Assembly: GCA_041178545.1 (NCBI GenBank) | Contig: JBEGVB010000062.1 | Location: 1 to 64,000 of the forward strand | Length of the DNA stretch: 64,000 nt | From: JBEATZ01 sp041178545 | GTDB lineage: Bacteria > Planctomycetota > UBA1135 > UBA2386 | Direction: 5' to 3' | Part shown: in pieces, positions 1-7,883 of the stretch | Layout: each line of letters opens with the position of its first letter | Numbering within the stretch: the first letter of the stretch is position 1 | Position numbers and translations under genes: made by a program | Notes under the pieces: generated by a model | The model's input: only the letters and a program-made list of their open reading frames with translations | The model's database searches: none | What the model was told of the DNA's origin: nothing

Positions 1-365
1 GTCTGCGAACCTGCGGCCAGGTTGCTGGCGAAGGTGGCCGAGGCCGCGAGGTAGTCGCTGGCCGCGTAGCCCATGTCGATGCGGATGTTGGGGTAGGTGC
101 CGCCAGCCCAGGTCGTCGTCGCGCCGGGGTATGGCCGGAACTTCATGCCCGTGATGAGCACCGGCTGGCTGACGTTCTGCAGCGTGAAGTTGCTGCTGTC
201 GTAGATCTGCTGGAAGCGCATGCTTGCGGTGCCGCGGTTCCAAGGGAATGCGTTGTTGGAGTTCCCCGGGATGGCGCCGTAGCCGTTGGGCACGACGATC
301 TGGAGTTGGGCAACCGCCGGCGCGGCGAGGACCGCAAGTGACAGGGTGAGCAGCAACCGTTGCAT
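1..365 (-). CDS. Secreted protein of unknown function, N-terminal part (cut by window edge)
   Basis: Read on the minus strand, an ATG at 365 opens an unbroken frame of about 121 residues that runs off position 1, so the C-terminus is missing. The first 19 residues (MQRLLLTLSLAVLAAPAVA) form a classical signal peptide with an AVA cleavage site. A GGAG Shine-Dalgarno sequence lies 8 nt before the ATG. The mature part is rich in Asn, Thr, Gly and aromatic residues, as in secreted beta-sandwich proteins; I recognise no family. It is exported, and its function is unknown. It diverges from the kinase gene across 245 nt (366-610) with no clear promoter consensus. Confidence 0.6.
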   Translation of the reverse strand, partial: MQRLLLTLSLAVLAAPAVAQLQIVVPNGYGAIPGNSNNAFPWNRGTASMRFQQIYDSSNFTLQNVSQPVLITGMKFRPYPGATTTWAGGTYPNIRIDMGYAASDYLAASATFASNLAAGSQ

Positions 366-610
366 GGAAACGTCTCCGGGTTGGGTGGAACGAAAGGAGC
401 GCCAGCACGGCGAACCCGAGACAAGGAGTCGAGTCCGATGGTCAAGCGCCGGGTCCAAGGATACCCCAACGGCATGGACGTCGTGGGTCCCAAGGCGGTT
501 GCCGTGGCCCAGACATGCTCGACTGGACGAATGGGCACTGGCCCCAGACAGGACCGCGCCCCACTGATTCTGGTGTAGCGCATCCGTGGGCTCATACACT
601 GACAGTCTCG

Positions 611-2476
611 ATGGATGCCTCCACGCAGGGACCGGCCGGCTCCGACGACCTTGAGCGGTTGGTTCTGCAGTGCATGGAGACCGCGGACCCGGGCGCAGAG
701 CTGGCACGCAGGTTCGGCGGGGACGCGCAGGGCATGGCTGCCGCGAGGGAACTGCTGGAGCGCTTGCTTCGCTCACGCGCCACGAACCCCGCTGCCAAGC
801 CGCGCGGCCCGGTGGCCGACGACCGGACCACGTGGCCCAGCATCCCGGACGTCGAGCTCGACCGGTTGCTGGGCCGCGGCGGACAGGGGTTCGTGTTCCG
901 CGGCAGGCAGTCGTACCTGGACCGCACCGTGGCGGTGAAGGTGCTGGACTCCGACCTGCGCACCGGCTCGTTCGTGGAACGCTTCCGCCGGGAGGCGCGG
1001 ATGCTCGCCGGCCTGCGGCACCCCCACATCGTCACGTGCCACCATGCCGGCACCAACGATCGTGGTGACTGTTACATGGTGATGGAGTTCGTCGACGGCC
1101 CCCACCTCGGCGCATGGGTTGCGCAGCACGGGGCGCTGCCTCTCGACGCGGCACTGCAGCTCGGCATTGCGATGGCCGAGGCCCTCGCCTACGCGCACGA
1201 CAACGGGTTGGTCCACCGCGACGTGAAGCCCGAGAACGTGCTGCTGAAGCCCATGCAACACGCTGGACCCGGCCAGCGGTTCCCGTTCATGCCACAACTC
1301 GTGGACCTGGGGCTCGCGCGGCCCACCGACAAGGGCCACGGCATGGTGGGGCTCACCACCACGGGTGCCGTGGTGGGCACTCCTGCCACCATGGCGCCGG
1401 AGCAGTTCGACGACCCGGAGAGCGTGGACCTCCGTGCCGACGTCTACGGCCTCGGTTGCGTGCTGCACCATGCGCTGTCGGGCAGGCCAGCCTTTCCACA
1501 GAAGACGCTCACCGACCTCTTGCGGAGCAAGGCCGCCATGCGCGGGTCGGGGATCCGCCTGGCGTTGGGTGGCGTGCCCGAGCCAGTGTCGCAGTTGGTG
1601 GCCCGGATGCTCGCGGCAGACCCGGCGGACCGGCCGCAGACCCACCAAGAGGTCGCGGTTGCATTGCGTGCGCTGGCGATACGAACGAAGGCGGGGCACA
1701 TCGCCTCGCGTCGAGGTCCTGCCGTGACGGCTGCAGTCGCATTGGCACTGGGCACCGCCGTGTTTGCCGCTTGGTGGTTGCTCACCCATGCGCCGGCGAA
1801 TGAAACGTTGGCGCCAACGCAACCGCAGGCACAGACTGCTGCAGCGCCCGCTGCAGTGGTTGCCAACGATCTGGCGCCTGGTTCCGTGCTGGAGCTGTTC
1901 GGCACGGACGAGGCCACGGCGATGGCGGGCTGGCAGTGCACCGATCCTGCGCGCTGGCAACTGGCAGAGGGTGGACGCAGCGTGCTCGCCAACGCGCCGC
2001 GCAACGCGACCACAGCCGACCGCGCGTTGCCACGCGGCACCTTCGTGCTGCAGGGCGGCATCGAGCCGCGCTTCCGCTACGTGTCTGCCGACGAGCCGCG
2101 CGTGCCGGTGGCTGCCGTCGTGCTGGCACTGGAGTTCGGCCCGGATCGGCGCGTCGAGCTGCGCGTCGGACCGCGCCCGGGCACCGAGGTGGAGTTCGAT
2201 GCCGTGGTCGCCTGCGCGACGCGGGACGGCAACGGCAGCTGGTCCACGACGAAAGAGCTGCTGCGCAGCCGCGGCGCGTACCCCGAGTCCGACCCGTTGC
2301 GCTTCACCCTCGACTGGGACGGCACGCGGCTGCGCGGCAGTCTTGCAGGCGCGGGCGAGGGCTTTGACCTCGCAGTGGCCGAGGAGTGGGGCGCAGCAGT
2401 GAACCCGAGCCGGCTGCGGGCCGAGGTGGACCGCGGCGTCGGCGTGCTGCGGGAGTGGCAGTTGGTCGGCAGGTGA
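611..2476 (+). CDS. Membrane-anchored Hanks-type Ser/Thr protein kinase
   Basis: A 621-residue protein that phosphorylates Ser/Thr on cytoplasmic targets. Counting from the ATG at 611, I see the glycine-rich loop (88-98 of the longer frame, 32 less here), the invariant Lys in AVKVL, the catalytic loop HRDVKPEN, a DLG version of the DFG motif, and APEQ of the activation segment. A basic stretch is followed by one transmembrane helix near residue 340-360. About 230 C-terminal residues follow, presumably extracytoplasmic, with no PASTA or WD repeats; they look like an all-beta sensor domain of unknown ligand. I chose 611 because the frame upstream, open to 515, reads like non-coding sequence and the MDASTQG start gives a normal N-terminus. 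Substrates cannot be inferred. Confidence 0.88.
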   Translation: MDASTQGPAGSDDLERLVLQCMETADPGAELARRFGGDAQGMAAARELLERLLRSRATNPAAKPRGPVADDRTTWPSIPDVELDRLLGRGGQGFVFRGRQSYLDRTVAVKVLDSDLRTGSFVERFRREARMLAGLRHPHIVTCHHAGTNDRGDCYMVMEFVDGPHLGAWVAQHGALPLDAALQLGIAMAEALAYAHDNGLVHRDVKPENVLLKPMQHAGPGQRFPFMPQLVDLGLARPTDKGHGMVGLTTTGAVVGTPATMAPEQFDDPESVDLRADVYGLGCVLHHALSGRPAFPQKTLTDLLRSKAAMRGSGIRLALGGVPEPVSQLVARMLAADPADRPQTHQEVAVALRALAIRTKAGHIASRRGPAVTAAVALALGTAVFAAWWLLTHAPANETLAPTQPQAQTAAAPAAVVANDLAPGSVLELFGTDEATAMAGWQCTDPARWQLAEGGRSVLANAPRNATTADRALPRGTFVLQGGIEPRFRYVSADEPRVPVAAVVLALEFGPDRRVELRVGPRPGTEVEFDAVVACATRDGNGSWSTTKELLRSRGAYPESDPLRFTLDWDGTRLRGSLAGAGEGFDLAVAEEWGAAVNPSRLRAEVDRGVGVLREWQLVGR

Positions 2477-2500
2477 GCGCAGCTGCGGCCGCGCACGAAC

Positions 2501-3121
2501 TCAGCTGCGACCGCGGCCCGGTCCGGCGAAGTCTCCGGGGTGTTCGAGGGCGTAGAGGTAGGCGCGGGTGAAGATCTCGTCGCCGCAGGCCCAGAACCGT
2601 GGCGAGAGCTGCTTCATGCCCGCCCAGACCGCGTCGCTGGTCCGCGCCTGCCGCTCGGACTGCGTGGCCGGCGGGCCCTCCGGCCCGAAGAGCAGGTCCG
2701 CCTCGCGGAGGACCTGTGCAGCCGCGTGGGCCCGGATGGCCTCGTGGACCCGGATCCGGTCGGCGAACTGTCGGTCGCCGAAGTCGAGGTAACAGCAGAC
2801 GAGGCCTGCGTTGCAGATCCAGTTGTAGCCGTAGCCGACGATGGCGAGGAACCACTGCGGCTCGGTGAGCAGGTCCGCAGACCGGTTGTGCAGCTCGAAC
2901 GCGGTCTCGAGCGGGTCACCGAGCCCGTGCATGCGGCAAAGCGCAGCAGCTGCACAGGAACTGGCGGGCGAGAACGAGCTGCGCGCCACCGCCTCGACTG
3001 CCGCAATCAGGTCCTCGCGCGAGGCAGAGGGGAAGGCTGCTTCCGCGCTGCGGAGCAGTTCGTCCGCGTCGATGTGGCCCTTGTCCCAGCCGGCAAGGAA
3101 GGCCTGCAGGTTGTTCACCAT
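2501..3121 (-). CDS. Hypothetical protein, possibly DMP19-like (DUF4375)
   Basis: A 206-residue soluble protein with no signal peptide or membrane segment. The central part runs YGYNWICNAGL, a run of aromatic residues, an I-R-A-H-A-A-A helix and LFGPEGPP. That order (an N-G-x-x-x-Y/F segment, then a helix ending in a Gly-Pro-rich turn) resembles the DMP19 / DUF4375 fold, a DNA-mimic-like family of uncertain function, so the assignment is tentative. The start is the ATG at 3121 (MVNNLQAF), 32 nt after the porin gene, with which it is probably co-transcribed. It converges on the kinase gene; the two stop codons are 24 nt apart. Confidence 0.6.
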   Translation of the reverse strand: MVNNLQAFLAGWDKGHIDADELLRSAEAAFPSASREDLIAAVEAVARSSFSPASSCAAAALCRMHGLGDPLETAFELHNRSADLLTEPQWFLAIVGYGYNWICNAGLVCCYLDFGDRQFADRIRVHEAIRAHAAAQVLREADLLFGPEGPPATQSERQARTSDAVWAGMKQLSPRFWACGDEIFTRAYLYALEHPGDFAGPGRGRS

Positions 3122-3153
3122 GAGGTCGGTGGGCTGGGTGAGGGACCGCCGCG

Positions 3154-3969
3154 TCAGAACGCGAACGAGATCCCGGCGGTGAACCAGAACACGTCGGGAT
3201 CCGGCTTGGCCCCCACGAACCAGTCGCGCATGGTCTCGTCGACGATGGTGCTGGCGTGCACCCCCACGCGCAACGTCGTGAGCGGCGTCAGGTCGTGGGC
3301 AACCTGCAGCCGAGCACCCGCGTCGCTGAACCCCGTGGTGGACTTGCGGTAGAGCCACTCCGAGTGCTCGTCGTCGGACCAGCCGAGCCACACGCCGGGC
3401 TCGAACCACCAGCCTTTGGTGATCTTGACCTCGGCATTGACCTCGCCGCGCACGTAGACGGCGCCCGGCACCTCGTCGACGTCGTAGAAGGCGGTCACCG
3501 AGGGCTTCACGCCCAGCACCTTGGTGCCCGCGCTCGCGAACGCCTCCGTGGTGGAGTCGAACGGCTGGAAGGGGAAGTACGCGTGGTTGGGCCAGTTGTA
3601 GTACTGCGCACCGGCCTCGAGCGTCACGGGGCCCACGTCGCGGCTGTACGAGGCAATGAGGTCGAACTCGGTGGCCTCACCGCTGTGCCCCGGGTCGAAC
3701 CAGGCGTCCCCCACCTCGTCGGTGAGGTCGACGTTGGCAAAGGCGCCGAAGTTGGCGTTGCCGGCGATGACTGTGGGGATGCTTGCGCGGGCATCGGGCT
3801 GGAACACGGCCTTCTCGGTCATGGTCTGGCCGCGGAAGACGTAGGCCGACGCGAAGTTGGCGTTCACGTCGAGGATGGCCTGGTCTTCGTTCTGGAACAC
3901 GCAGGCTGGTGCTGTGAGCATGAGGGCTGCACCAACGAGGACACGGGTCGTTCCCATGGGCACGAGCAT
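3154..3969 (-). CDS. TorF-like putative outer-membrane porin with a lipobox-like N-terminus
   Basis: About 271 residues. After the leader, the N-terminal motif ASAYVFRGQTMTE followed by alternating hydrophobic beta-strands, and the final aromatic residue (GISFAF end), match the TorF / TIGR02001 family of small outer-membrane beta-barrels. The leader (MGTTRVLVGAALMLTAPAC) ends in a Cys within T-A-P-A-C, which looks like a lipobox; this is odd for a beta-barrel. I take the ATG at 3969 (MLVPMGTT) because AGGA lies 5 nt before it; the ATG at 3957 is the alternative. Its start region overlaps that of the divergent gene. It is probably transcribed with the downstream DMP19-like gene. Confidence 0.7.
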   Translation of the reverse strand: MLVPMGTTRVLVGAALMLTAPACVFQNEDQAILDVNANFASAYVFRGQTMTEKAVFQPDARASIPTVIAGNANFGAFANVDLTDEVGDAWFDPGHSGEATEFDLIASYSRDVGPVTLEAGAQYYNWPNHAYFPFQPFDSTTEAFASAGTKVLGVKPSVTAFYDVDEVPGAVYVRGEVNAEVKITKGWWFEPGVWLGWSDDEHSEWLYRKSTTGFSDAGARLQVAHDLTPLTTLRVGVHASTIVDETMRDWFVGAKPDPDVFWFTAGISFAF

Positions 3970-5632
3970 ACGGATCCTGATGCTTGCGATCGCCGCCGGA
4001 GTCGCGGCCTCCGGCTGTGCGTCCGGTCCGCGGCAGCACATGGAGCTGCGTCCGGACGGCAGCAAGGCCGGCGCCGGCACGCTGGTGGACGGGATGCAGG
4101 AGGGCGAGTGGACCTTCTGGCACCAGAACGGCACGGTGAGCGCGCGCGGCAGCTACACGCGGGACGTGCGCGACGGCAGCTGGACCCACTGGCACCCGAG
4201 CGGCGCACTGCACATGCGCGGCGCGTATGCAGGCGCACGACAGGTGGGGCTGTGGGAGTTCTGGCACCCGAATGGTGCGCTGCAGTGCAGCGGCGAGTTC
4301 GTGGACGGCCGTGAGCACGGGCCGTGGGTGCACGGGCACGACAACGGGGCCGTGGCCCAGCGCGGCGTGTACGTCGAGGGCCAGCGCATGCTGCGCTGGG
4401 AGCAGTTCGATGCGGCAGGCAGGCCCGTGAGCCGAGGCAGCTGGCTCGACGACAGGCCCGTGGGGGTGTGGAGCCAGTGGGACGCGAGCGGCACCGAGAC
4501 GAAGCTGCAGTACCCGCTGCCTGGGGGCACCGAGCACGCGAGCGAGAGTTGGGACGAAGGGGCCTTGCGGCGCGAGGGCTTCGTGCGCGATGGCGCGGCC
4601 CACGGGCCGTGGCTGAGCCGGCACCGCAACGGCACGCCTCGTGCCTTCGTGGTGTTCGATCGCGGTGAGCCACGCGGCGAGCTCGTGGTGTGGCGCGCCG
4701 ACGGGACCGTGCTGGCGCGAGGGCAGGTCGAGGGCACGCGCTGCGTGGGCACCTGGCAGGTTCAGCAGGCGGGTGCGCTGGTCCCGGTGGACGCGACCCA
4801 CGAACCGCGCGCGCCTTGGGACCGCACGTGGAGCGAGGCCGAGGTTGCCGACCGCGAGAACCCGCTGGCCGTGGCTGCACGCTGGCTCGAAGAGCTTGCG
4901 AGCCCGCGCGAGGTCGTGCCGGTACCCGTCGTGCCGCAGGCACCCGTGGCCGCCGTGGTCGCCGAGCCGCAGCCTCGCGAGGAGGCGCCCACGGACCCGG
5001 GCGAGTGGACTGCGCGCGAGCGCGAGGAACTCGAGGTCTTCCGCCGCTACTACCGCGACGGCAGGCTGCCACGCCGGTCGGGCGCAGCCGATCGCTACGG
5101 CAGCGGCGCCGGAGCGACCACGCTGGGCAAGGGCGACGCACCGCTCGCAGGGCGCATCGTCGGGGCGCAGCTGCCGGTCACCGAGTTCCCAGCAGCCGAC
5201 GGCACGCGACTCGACCTCGCGAGCCTTCGCGGCAAGCGCGTGCTGTTCGTGGTGCTGCGCGGATTCACGTCGCAAGTCTGTGTCTACTGCTTCGCGCAGA
5301 CCGCCGAGCTGGCGCCGCTCGCCAAGCGTTGGCGCGAGCTGGACTGCGAGGTGGTGGTGATGTTCCCCGGCACGCGGAGCCGCATGGCCGCGTTCCAGAG
5401 CGCCTGCAGCAGCGAGTTCGGCGACGCGGCTCCCCCCTACCGGTTGGTGTACGACCCGGACCTCCAGCTCGCCAAGGCACTGGGACTGCAGGGCAACCTC
5501 GCACGCCCGGCCTCCTTCGTCCTGGACCGCGAGGGCATCGTGCGCCACGCGTACGTGGCGGAGAGCGTGGAGAACACCGCCGACCGGCCCTCCGCAGCGC
5601 GGCTTGCCGAGTGGGTCGAGTCCACGCGGTGA
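3956..5632 (+). CDS. Lipoprotein with YwqK-type toxin-antitoxin/MORN-like repeats fused to a peroxiredoxin-like domain
   Basis: A 558-residue protein. The leader MGTSIRILMLAIAAGVAASG ends at a lipobox Cys21, so it is probably anchored in an envelope membrane. Residues about 35-300 are a run of 20-25-residue repeats of the form G-x-W-x-x-W/G-x-x-N-G-x-L/V, the pattern of YwqK/MORN-variant proteins. A low-complexity linker follows. Residues about 397-558 form a thioredoxin-fold AhpC/TSA-type domain with R-G-F-T-S-Q-V-C442-V-Y-C445. The CxxC spacing suggests a redox-active disulfide facing the periplasm. I have not seen this domain order described. The in-frame ATG at 3980 is an alternative start but would leave a leader without positive charge. 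A sulfatase follows 41 nt downstream. Confidence 0.78.
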   Translation: MGTSIRILMLAIAAGVAASGCASGPRQHMELRPDGSKAGAGTLVDGMQEGEWTFWHQNGTVSARGSYTRDVRDGSWTHWHPSGALHMRGAYAGARQVGLWEFWHPNGALQCSGEFVDGREHGPWVHGHDNGAVAQRGVYVEGQRMLRWEQFDAAGRPVSRGSWLDDRPVGVWSQWDASGTETKLQYPLPGGTEHASESWDEGALRREGFVRDGAAHGPWLSRHRNGTPRAFVVFDRGEPRGELVVWRADGTVLARGQVEGTRCVGTWQVQQAGALVPVDATHEPRAPWDRTWSEAEVADRENPLAVAARWLEELASPREVVPVPVVPQAPVAAVVAEPQPREEAPTDPGEWTAREREELEVFRRYYRDGRLPRRSGAADRYGSGAGATTLGKGDAPLAGRIVGAQLPVTEFPAADGTRLDLASLRGKRVLFVVLRGFTSQVCVYCFAQTAELAPLAKRWRELDCEVVVMFPGTRSRMAAFQSACSSEFGDAAPPYRLVYDPDLQLAKALGLQGNLARPASFVLDREGIVRHAYVAESVENTADRPSAARLAEWVESTR

Positions 5633-5673
5633 GTGCCGTGGGACCGCCCAGTGGTTGTCGTAACGGGCGCCCC

Positions 5674-7155
5674 ATGCTGCGCCTCGCCTGCCTCGCCGCC
5701 CTGTGCGGCCTCGCCGTCCCAACCGCCCTTCCAGCCCAGGATCCCGCTGCCGCGACGCCGCGCACCACCGCAAGCCGCGCCAGCAGGCCCAACTTCGTGT
5801 TCCTGCTGGCAGAGGGCACGGGCGCGGGATGGAACAGCCTGTCGGTGGCGCTGGACGACCGGATGCCCGAGGCCAAGTCCGATGCCGGCCTGACGCCCAG
5901 CCTCGAGAAGCTGGCGGCAGAGGGCATGCGGATGCCCTCCTTCTACGTGTCCGCGCCACGCTGCACGCCTGCCCGCGCAACCCTGCTCACCGGCATCGGT
6001 GCGGCCAAGCTGCACATGACCTACGTGAACGAGAGCGGGTCGGAGCGGCGCGGCGGTGCACAGGCAACGGGGGGCGGCGGTGGCCGGCGGAGGGGTGGTC
6101 AGGGCGAGCCCGAGCCCGCAGCGGAGGGGACCGGGCCCACGACCAAGTTGCTGCCCCCCAGCAGCGTGAGCCAGCTGCCTCGCAACCTTCCCACCATCGC
6201 CTCGGTGCTCAAGGAAGCTGGCTACGCGACCGCGCACCTCGGCAAGTGGCACGTCGGTCGCCTCGCCCCCGGCAACCACGGGTTCGACCTCGACGACGGC
6301 GCCAACACCAACCAGGGCCCCGGTCGCGACCCCAAGCCCAACCCCGAACAAGGCACTGCCATCACCGACCGCGGCATCGAGTTCATGCGTGCCCAGGTGG
6401 CAGCAGGCAAACCCTTCTACCTGCAGCTCTCCCACTACGGCGGTGGCAGCGAGGACGAGGTGCGCGCGGAGACGCGGCAGGCGCTGGCGGCCCAGCTGCG
6501 CGGCATGCGCGGCAAGACCGCGTGGCAGGCTGGCATCCTCGCAGACGTGGACGCGAACCTCGGCCGCATCCTCGCGGCACTCGACGAGCTCGGCATCGCC
6601 GACAGCACCTACGTGGTGTTCTCGACGGACCACGGCATGGCCGGCCGCAACTCCAACCTGCCGCTGCAGGGCGGCAAGGGCAGCGTGATGGAGGGCGGCG
6701 TGCGCGTCCCGTTCCTGGTGCGCGGCCCCGGCATCCCCAAGGGATCGCAGGCACGCGTGCTCGCGAGCGGGGCCGACCTGCTGCCCACCCTTGCCGACCT
6801 CGCCGGCGTGCAGCGCATGCCGTCCGGCATCGAGGGCGGCAGCCTCGCTGCCGTGTGGAAGGACCCTGCGAAGGGCACCGTGCAGCGGCCGCACGAGGAG
6901 TTCGTGGTCCACTTCCCGCACTACGACCTGGGCAGTCCGCCCGCGAGCGCGATCTGGCTCGGCGACCACAAGCTCGTGTGGCTCCACGAGGACGACAAGC
7001 TGCAGCTCTTCGACCTCGCGAAGGACCCGGGGGAGCGGCGCGACCTCGCGCGCGAGGAGCCCAAGCGGGTCGCAGACCTGAAGAAGCGACTCGACGCCTA
7101 CCTCGAGGACATCGACGCAGCGATGCCGCAGCCGAACCCGGCCCACGGCAAGTGA
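5674..7155 (+). CDS. Secreted sulfatase-family hydrolase
   Basis: A 493-residue protein with a signal peptide (MLRLACLAALCGLAVPTALPAQ). The sulfatase signature C97-T-P-A-R101 is present, so Cys97 would be converted to formylglycine; a maturing enzyme must be encoded elsewhere. Also seen are LGKWHVG, FSTDHGM (metal ligands) and LQGGKGSVMEGG (catalytic Lys), then the usual C-terminal subdomain. The family usually begins with a D-D-x-G-W metal site; here it reads A-E-G-T-G-A-G-W, so the first acidic pair is altered. A Gly/Arg-rich insert at about 125-150 probably forms an exposed loop. Planctomycetes use many such enzymes on sulfated polysaccharides, but the substrate here is unknown. Confidence 0.85.
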   Translation: MLRLACLAALCGLAVPTALPAQDPAAATPRTTASRASRPNFVFLLAEGTGAGWNSLSVALDDRMPEAKSDAGLTPSLEKLAAEGMRMPSFYVSAPRCTPARATLLTGIGAAKLHMTYVNESGSERRGGAQATGGGGGRRRGGQGEPEPAAEGTGPTTKLLPPSSVSQLPRNLPTIASVLKEAGYATAHLGKWHVGRLAPGNHGFDLDDGANTNQGPGRDPKPNPEQGTAITDRGIEFMRAQVAAGKPFYLQLSHYGGGSEDEVRAETRQALAAQLRGMRGKTAWQAGILADVDANLGRILAALDELGIADSTYVVFSTDHGMAGRNSNLPLQGGKGSVMEGGVRVPFLVRGPGIPKGSQARVLASGADLLPTLADLAGVQRMPSGIEGGSLAAVWKDPAKGTVQRPHEEFVVHFPHYDLGSPPASAIWLGDHKLVWLHEDDKLQLFDLAKDPGERRDLAREEPKRVADLKKRLDAYLEDIDAAMPQPNPAHGK

Positions 7156-7180
7156 GCGCGGGGGCTGCGCGTCCTGCGCC

Positions 7181-7705
7181 TCAGCCCTTCTTCCTGACCT
7201 GTTCCTCGATGACAGGTTCCGAAGGCTGTGGCGGGGTGATCGGCTCAGCCGGAGCCTCGGGGGCAGGCTCGGCAGCGACCGGCGGCTTCATCTCCACCAG
7301 CTGGTAGTCCTGCGCGGGCTGCTCCTCACCGACCCACACGCGGCGGAAGACGAGGTCGAGGCTGTCGAGCGGGGCGCCCACCAGCACGTGTCCCATCGAG
7401 GCACCCCCCACCATCGGGAACAGCAGGAAGTCCATGCGCGCGTCATCGGACTGGTGGTCCTCGGTGGCAAGGCTGATGGGGTAGGTGACCGGCAGGATGC
7501 CGATCGCGATCACGCCACCCAACAGGCCGCCCGCAGCAGCGCCGACCCTGGCCGACTCCCGGACCCAAGTAGGCCGCTCGAAGTCCTCGGGCGGCGACGT
7601 GGTCGCGAGCGTGTTCTCGACGTTCTTCGGGTGACGCTCCTCGCCGGGCCCGACGCATGCAGCCAGCAGGGCGAGGACGGAGCAGGCGAGGGTTCGTGCG
7701 GCCAT
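7181..7705 (-). CDS. Hypothetical lipoprotein with one hydrophobic segment and Pro/Ala/Glu-rich tail
   Basis: A 174-residue protein starting at the ATG at 7705. The leader MAARTLACSVLALLAAC is a lipoprotein signal with the lipobox L-A-A-C. A Gly-rich hydrophobic stretch (VGAAAGGLLGGVIAIGILP) sits at about 55-75. The C-terminal 40 residues are rich in Pro, Ala and Glu and end in basic residues. I do not recognise a family. It converges on the sulfatase gene (25 nt apart) and diverges from ugd. Confidence 0.6.
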   Translation of the reverse strand: MAARTLACSVLALLAACVGPGEERHPKNVENTLATTSPPEDFERPTWVRESARVGAAAGGLLGGVIAIGILPVTYPISLATEDHQSDDARMDFLLFPMVGGASMGHVLVGAPLDSLDLVFRRVWVGEEQPAQDYQLVEMKPPVAAEPAPEAPAEPITPPQPSEPVIEEQVRKKG

Positions 7706-7753
7706 GGGCGGCGGAGCATAGCGAGTGGCCCGACCGGACTCCCGGCCGAGCTC

Positions 7754-7780
7754 GTCCGAGTTGGTCGGACGTCGCGCGAC
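7754..7780. promoter_or_regulatory. Inverted repeat plus palindrome upstream of ugd (candidate operator)
   Basis: GTCCGA (7754-7759), a 5-nt spacer and TCGGAC (7765-7770) form a perfect inverted repeat. It abuts a 10-bp palindrome GTCGCGCGAC (7771-7780). The pair lies in the 178-nt divergent region, about 105 nt before the ugd ATG. It is visible in the sequence; a regulatory role is inferred only from its position. Confidence 0.3.
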
Positions 7781-7883
7781 GCTGGGCACGATGCCATGGG
7801 GAAATCGCTCAAGGCCACCGTCCCAAATGCCGACGACCGGGTTCCCATCCAGCAGACCCCAGCTACGTTCTGGGTACACGAAC

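Noticed and set aside
515..610. A 32-residue N-terminal extension of the Ser/Thr kinase
   Set aside because: The sequence before the ATG at 611 has no kinase-family features and reads as non-coding; the 611 start gives a typical N-terminus.
3677..5980. A 767-residue minus-strand frame over the YwqK/peroxiredoxin and sulfatase genes
   Set aside because: It is antisense to two well-supported genes, is Arg/Ala/Pro-rich without any motif, and has no plausible start region.
7162..7187. A hairpin between the sulfatase and lipoprotein genes
   Set aside because: GGGCTG and CAGCCC pair, but the inner stem needs a 2-nt bulge and there is no T-run, so I kept it out of the features.
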